Below, piece after piece: positions 62,198 through 64,000 of a stretch of DNA of 64,000 nucleotides; the stretch's first letter is position 1, and every line of letters begins with the position of its first letter. The notes under the pieces were generated by a model. It was not told where the DNA came from, made no database searches, and saw only the letters and a program-made list of their open reading frames with translations. This stretch comes from SIG603 sp963621245 (GTDB taxonomy: Bacteria; Bacillota; Clostridia; Oscillospirales; Acutalibacteraceae): the NCBI GenBank assembly GCA_963621245.1, contig CAVFCW010000010.1:1-64000 (forward strand), read 5' to 3'. Both the position numbers and the translations under genes were made by a program.

Positions 62198-62866
62198 ATG
62201 AAAGAATTTATGAGAATATCGGCTATGTATGACCTTTCTCACACAAAGGCTAAATCATTGCTCGAAAATCATGAGTATCCGTGGGAAGTGCTCCCCGAAA
62301 TCGGAAAATTTATTCTCGAATTGGGAGAAACTCTCGATTTAAACGAATACGAAAAGCGCGGTGACAACGTTTGGATAGCAAAGGACGCTAAAATCTATCC
62401 CAACAATTATATTGCCGGCCCGTGCATTATCGGTCACAAAACAGAGGTAAGACCGGGTGCGTTCATCAGAGGAAACGCTCTTGTCGGCGATAACTGCGTT
62501 GTCGGAAATTCCACAGAGCTCAAGAACGTTATCATTTTTGACAATGTTCAGGTTCCGCACTACAACTATGTGGGAGATTCGGTTCTCGGTTTCAAGTCTC
62601 ACATGGGAGCAGGCTCAATCACATCAAACGTAAAGCAGGACAAAACAAACGTAACAATCAAATGCGGTGACGAGAAAGTCGAAACCGGCATGAGAAAGTT
62701 CGGTGCAATGCTCGGCGATAACGTTGAAGTCGGATGCAACACCGTTATGAATCCGGGTACTGTTATCGGCAGAGGCTCAAGGGTATATCCGCTCTCCATG
62801 GTGAGAGGATATGTTCCCGCAAATTCAATTTACAAAAAGCTCGGCGATATTGCGGAGATAAAATAA
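62198..62866 (+). CDS. left-handed beta-helix transferase, GlmU C-terminal-like
   Basis: 222 aa. A short helical N-terminus (about 1-50) is followed by hexapeptide repeats (about 58-210). VPHYNYVGDSVLGFKSHMGAG is the acetyl-CoA-binding block seen in the GlmU acetyltransferase domain. The uridyltransferase domain of GlmU is missing, so it is an acyl- or nucleotidyl-type relative rather than GlmU itself. AAGGAG precedes the ATG at 62198; a longer frame from 62123 begins in the promoter and is rejected. Confidence 0.82.
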   Translation: MKEFMRISAMYDLSHTKAKSLLENHEYPWEVLPEIGKFILELGETLDLNEYEKRGDNVWIAKDAKIYPNNYIAGPCIIGHKTEVRPGAFIRGNALVGDNCVVGNSTELKNVIIFDNVQVPHYNYVGDSVLGFKSHMGAGSITSNVKQDKTNVTIKCGDEKVETGMRKFGAMLGDNVEVGCNTVMNPGTVIGRGSRVYPLSMVRGYVPANSIYKKLGDIAEIK

Positions 62867-62884
62867 TACGTTAGGACGGAAACT

Positions 62885-64000
62885 ATGGAATATGTTACCA
62901 AGCTGGTGAGCAGTCAGTACATACAGTATATTATGCTTGCTTTGAGAGTGGTCACTCCGCTTATAGCACTGTTGATTGTTTGGCGATGCTATACCAGCTT
63001 CAAAAAAGGCCTCAGGCGCTACGATCCCGTGCTTATGCTCACGGACGTGGTTACGGGCAAAAAATTTCCCATTCTTTACTGGGAAAACTCTATAGGAAGA
63101 GCAAGAACATGCGATATTTTCATTCCCGATCAGAGCATAAGCCGTGATCACTGTGTGCTTCTCAGAAGAGACGAGGGATGGTTCGTGTGTGATACGGGCT
63201 CGAAAGCGGGAACTCTCGTCAACGGCGAGAAAGTCGAGGGCAGAAAGCTTGTGGCTCTCGGCGATGTGATAAAAGTCGGAAGAACGGAGCTTGAGCTTGA
63301 AAAGAGCGATATTCCCGCAAAGCAGAGAAGAAAGATGTTCACGGGCTTTATGAAAACCGCAGCTTCACCGACGTCGCTGCTTTTCATGGTCACACTCGTT
63401 CAGATTTCTCTCACGGTACAGCTTATGTTCGGTACGGGCGAGATAACTTTTGCACCGATCACATCATTTGTCGCTCTGTTTTTGTTAACTTGGCTGTTCT
63501 ACTTTTTCAGCACGAGAATTCTTCACCGCTCAACTTTTGAGCTTGAGACGGTCGGACTTTTGCTTTCAAGCATAGGAATTATGCTTTTGACAGGTGAGGA
63601 CGCAGACGGGGTTCTCACACAGATAATCGCCATGGTTGTGGGCGTTGTACTTTTTTCGGCGCTTCTCATTTTCCTCGAGGACAGCGACAGAGTGACGAAA
63701 TACCGCCTTTGGTTAGCGGGCGGCGCACTTCTGCTTTTTGCGATTAACCTTGTTATCGGAACGGAGATTAACGGTTCGAGAAACTGGATTTTTATAGGCC
63801 CGATAAGCCTTCAGCCCTCTGAGATTATCAAGATTATATTCATTGTTGTCGGTGCAAGTACACTTGATCACCTTCAGACAAAAAAGAATATCACCGAATT
63901 TATCGTGTTCGGCGGCGCATGCCTCGGATGCCTTTTCATCATGCGTGACTTCGGTACGGCTTGCATATTCTTTGCAGGATTCCTCGTCATTGCTTTTATG
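62885..64000 (+). CDS. FHA-domain/SEDS (FtsW/RodA-like) fusion, cut by window end
   Basis: An open frame with no stop to the window end (372 codons). One N-terminal membrane helix (about 14-33) is followed by a forkhead-associated domain (about 68-138; SIGRARTCDI, SISRDH, VNGEKV) that binds phospho-threonine. Repeated membrane helices follow from about 163, with INGSRNWIFIG and PISLQPSEIIKI, the SEDS glycosyltransferase motifs. SEDS proteins polymerise peptidoglycan. An FHA on the same chain suggests control by Ser/Thr kinases. It starts 18 nt after the beta-helix gene. Confidence 0.88.
   Translation, partial: MEYVTKLVSSQYIQYIMLALRVVTPLIALLIVWRCYTSFKKGLRRYDPVLMLTDVVTGKKFPILYWENSIGRARTCDIFIPDQSISRDHCVLLRRDEGWFVCDTGSKAGTLVNGEKVEGRKLVALGDVIKVGRTELELEKSDIPAKQRRKMFTGFMKTAASPTSLLFMVTLVQISLTVQLMFGTGEITFAPITSFVALFLLTWLFYFFSTRILHRSTFELETVGLLLSSIGIMLLTGEDADGVLTQIIAMVVGVVLFSALLIFLEDSDRVTKYRLWLAGGALLLFAINLVIGTEINGSRNWIFIGPISLQPSEIIKIIFIVVGASTLDHLQTKKNITEFIVFGGACLGCLFIMRDFGTACIFFAGFLVIAFM

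Noticed and set aside
1..64000. CRISPR arrays, insertion sequences, integrases, tRNA genes
   Set aside because: I looked for repeated spacer-like units, transposase motifs, integrase motifs and tRNA cloverleaf sequences and saw none. A dedicated tool search would be needed to be certain for tRNAs.

Overview
The window looks like a chromosomal segment of an anaerobic gut-type Clostridia (Firmicutes, Oscillospiraceae/Ruminococcaceae-like). This is inferred from three things: strong AGGAGG-type ribosome binding sites, two T-box leaders (cysE, serS), and Firmicutes gene sets (ECF transporter module, ClpE-type ATPase, MurT/GatD-like pair, CvpA, LrgAB). No species can be named from sequence alone. 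It is almost entirely housekeeping DNA. I saw no CRISPR array, insertion sequence, prophage or tRNA gene.

Layout. 1-180: 3' end of a 5S rRNA and two hairpin terminators, i.e. the tail of an rRNA operon. 0.3-0.8 kb: an orphan zinc-ribbon membrane protein. 0.85-8 kb, minus strand: an arginine cluster argG-argH-argC-argJ-argB-argD making arginine from glutamate via the acetyl-recycling ArgJ route (argF is not here), with ARG-box-like sites upstream. 8.2-9.8 kb: an FGGY sugar kinase. 10-13 kb: lepA-hemW. 13.2-16.6 kb: a 2[4Fe-4S] ferredoxin, a rhodanese-TtcA-like fusion, a 59-aa membrane protein, a TrmN6-like methyltransferase and rsmI. 16.6-20.5 kb: a YitT/YczE-type membrane protein, DUF3842, then T-box-cysE-cysS (cysteine supply and charging). 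20.5-21.1 kb: a gap holding a small transcription unit with a predicted 27-aa hydrophobic peptide. 21.1-26.1 kb: dusB-polA-rlmA-nitroreductase. 26.2-28.2 kb: a low-Mr phosphatase, rimI and tsaD.

28.2-30.9 kb: a secreted protein with about ten SH3-like repeats and an L,D-transpeptidase-like end. 31-34.7 kb: a heterodimeric ABC exporter. 34.7-37.3 kb, minus: lrgAB and DUF1015. 37.6-42.5 kb: a GldA/GldF/GldG-type ABC system plus a DUF4340 protein. 42.5-43.8 kb, minus: ridA and an SGNH hydrolase. 44-46.3 kb: ruvCAB. 46.3-53.4 kb: a run of close-packed genes (rRNA methyltransferase-like, ecfA1-ecfA2-ecfT, truA, DUF5711, cvpA, pgsA). 53.5-57.4 kb: a ClpE-like ATPase and an L-fucose isomerase-family protein. 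57.5-59.7 kb: a MurT-like/GatD-like pair. 59.8-61.6 kb: a Sel1-like mini-protein and T-box-serS. 61.7-64 kb: a small membrane protein, a left-handed beta-helix transferase, and an FHA-SEDS (FtsW/RodA) fusion cut by the window end.

The most unusual observation is the MurT/GatD-like pair. The GatD-like subunit has neither the nucleophilic Cys nor the catalytic His expected for a glutaminase, and its MurT partner has also changed its conserved C-terminal motif. Other points of interest are the 27-aa peptide unit, the rhodanese-TtcA-like fusion, the FHA-SEDS fusion, the SH3-repeat/YkuD protein, and the textbook-asymmetric ABC exporter.
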